DNA of 5,784 nucleotides from an archaeon (lineage in GTDB: Archaea; Asgardarchaeota; Heimdallarchaeia; Hodarchaeales; S146-22), in assembly GCA_024276395.1 (NCBI GenBank), contig JAJRXH010000642.1, forward strand, positions 1 to 5,784, given 5' to 3'. The position numbers and the translations under genes are program-made. Numbering within the stretch: position 1 is the stretch's first letter; each line of letters opens with the position of its first letter. Of this stretch, positions 5,505-5,784 are shown piece by piece. The notes beneath the pieces were generated by a model that worked only from the letters and a program-made list of their open reading frames with translations, searched no databases and was not told the DNA's origin.

Positions 5505-5784
5505 TCCCACGAGGATTCGTGTTCTATCCTCGTGACGAAAGAACGGCGATTATCTCACGAATGACTCGATGACAAGGATTGGAAGCCACGCATTTCCGAC
5601 AAGATGACGTGGCTGACAAAACAGAAGAGAAAAGAGAGAAAACACCCGTGACCAGGGTAATCCCACGGGACCTCGTGTTTTATCCTCGACTTTCGTGGAG
5701 AAACCATGGCCTCACGGATGACGCAATGTTGATGCTTGAAAGCCACGCATCACCGACGTGATGACGTGATCGACAACACAGAAG
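5489..5784. repeat. Tandem imperfect repeat, 157-nt period, two copies reaching the window edge
   Basis: Copy A (5489-5627) and copy B (5646-5784) both open with GTGACCAGGG...TAATCCCACG and close with a block containing GCCACGCAT, CCGAC, GATGACGTG and final ACAGAAG. About 18 nt of purine-rich sequence separates them. The middle is more diverged, with small indels. The region is visibly richer in G and C than the genes to the left. Copy A covers the last codons of the HTH/zinc gene. Copy B ends exactly at the window edge, so more copies may follow. No terminal transposon features or known repeat family are recognised. Confidence 0.7.
5508..5534 (+). other. Perfect 9-bp stem-loop just after the HTH/zinc gene stop
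   Basis: CACGAGGAT (5508-5516) pairs with ATCCTCGTG (5526-5534) across a 9-nt loop, starting 3 nt after the stop codon. No T-run follows, so it is not a standard terminator. Copy B of the repeat does not keep this stem, although it can pair CCACG (5663-5667) with CGTGG (5694-5698). It may stabilise the mRNA end or be incidental to the repeat. Confidence 0.4.

Noticed and set aside
5555..5761. Open frames on both strands across the tandem repeat
   Set aside because: They span the repeat units and the purine-rich spacer, have no convincing ribosome site and resemble no protein. The shared peptide-like segment is kept only as a low-interest finding.
5489..5784. CRISPR array
   Set aside because: The repeated unit is about 139 nt, diverged inside, and the separator is only 18 nt, unlike CRISPR repeats and spacers. 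No cas gene is present.

Overview
The window reads as an AT-rich archaeal accessory or defence locus. The archaeal assignment rests on promoter-like TATA boxes about 25 nt upstream of plausible transcript starts, on Shine-Dalgarno sequences of the GGAGGT/GGTG type 6-7 nt before the likely start codons, on T-run terminators, and on a full-length Argonaute of the type found in archaea. The lineage cannot be fixed from sequence alone. An Asgard (Heimdallarchaeia-like) or euryarchaeal host is plausible, but that is inference.

Layout, left to right. Positions 1-214 hold T-tract and hairpin terminator signals on the minus strand. Next is a minus-strand RelE-fold toxin-like gene (215-580), preceded by two very short ORFs with good ribosome binding sites (600-757) and a TATA box (827-836). 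No recognisable antitoxin is present. From 3915 down to 996 lies a minus-strand two-gene operon: a 117-aa PIN-like (DUF5615/Mut7-C type) predicted RNase, then a long Argonaute with N, PAZ-like, MID and PIWI regions.

A 563-nt divergent intergenic region (3916-4478) carries the operon's TATA box and a perfect 8+4+8 dyad near the predicted transcript start. It also holds a strong rightward TATA box with no gene close behind it. That box is followed by a foldable stretch and a T6 run, making a candidate small RNA of about 90 nt. To the right is a plus-strand gene for an unrecognised protein (4482-5504) with an N-terminal helix-turn-helix, a CxxC...CxxC zinc-binding-like module and a helical C-terminal part. 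Its last codons run into a GC-richer tandem repeat with a 157-nt period (5489-5784) that reaches the window edge.

Working model (inference): the PIN-like RNase and Argonaute form one nucleic-acid-guided or abortive-infection type unit. The divergent HTH/zinc protein is a candidate regulator or partner, the candidate small RNA could be regulatory or guide-related, and the RelE-like toxin is a second RNase in the same island.
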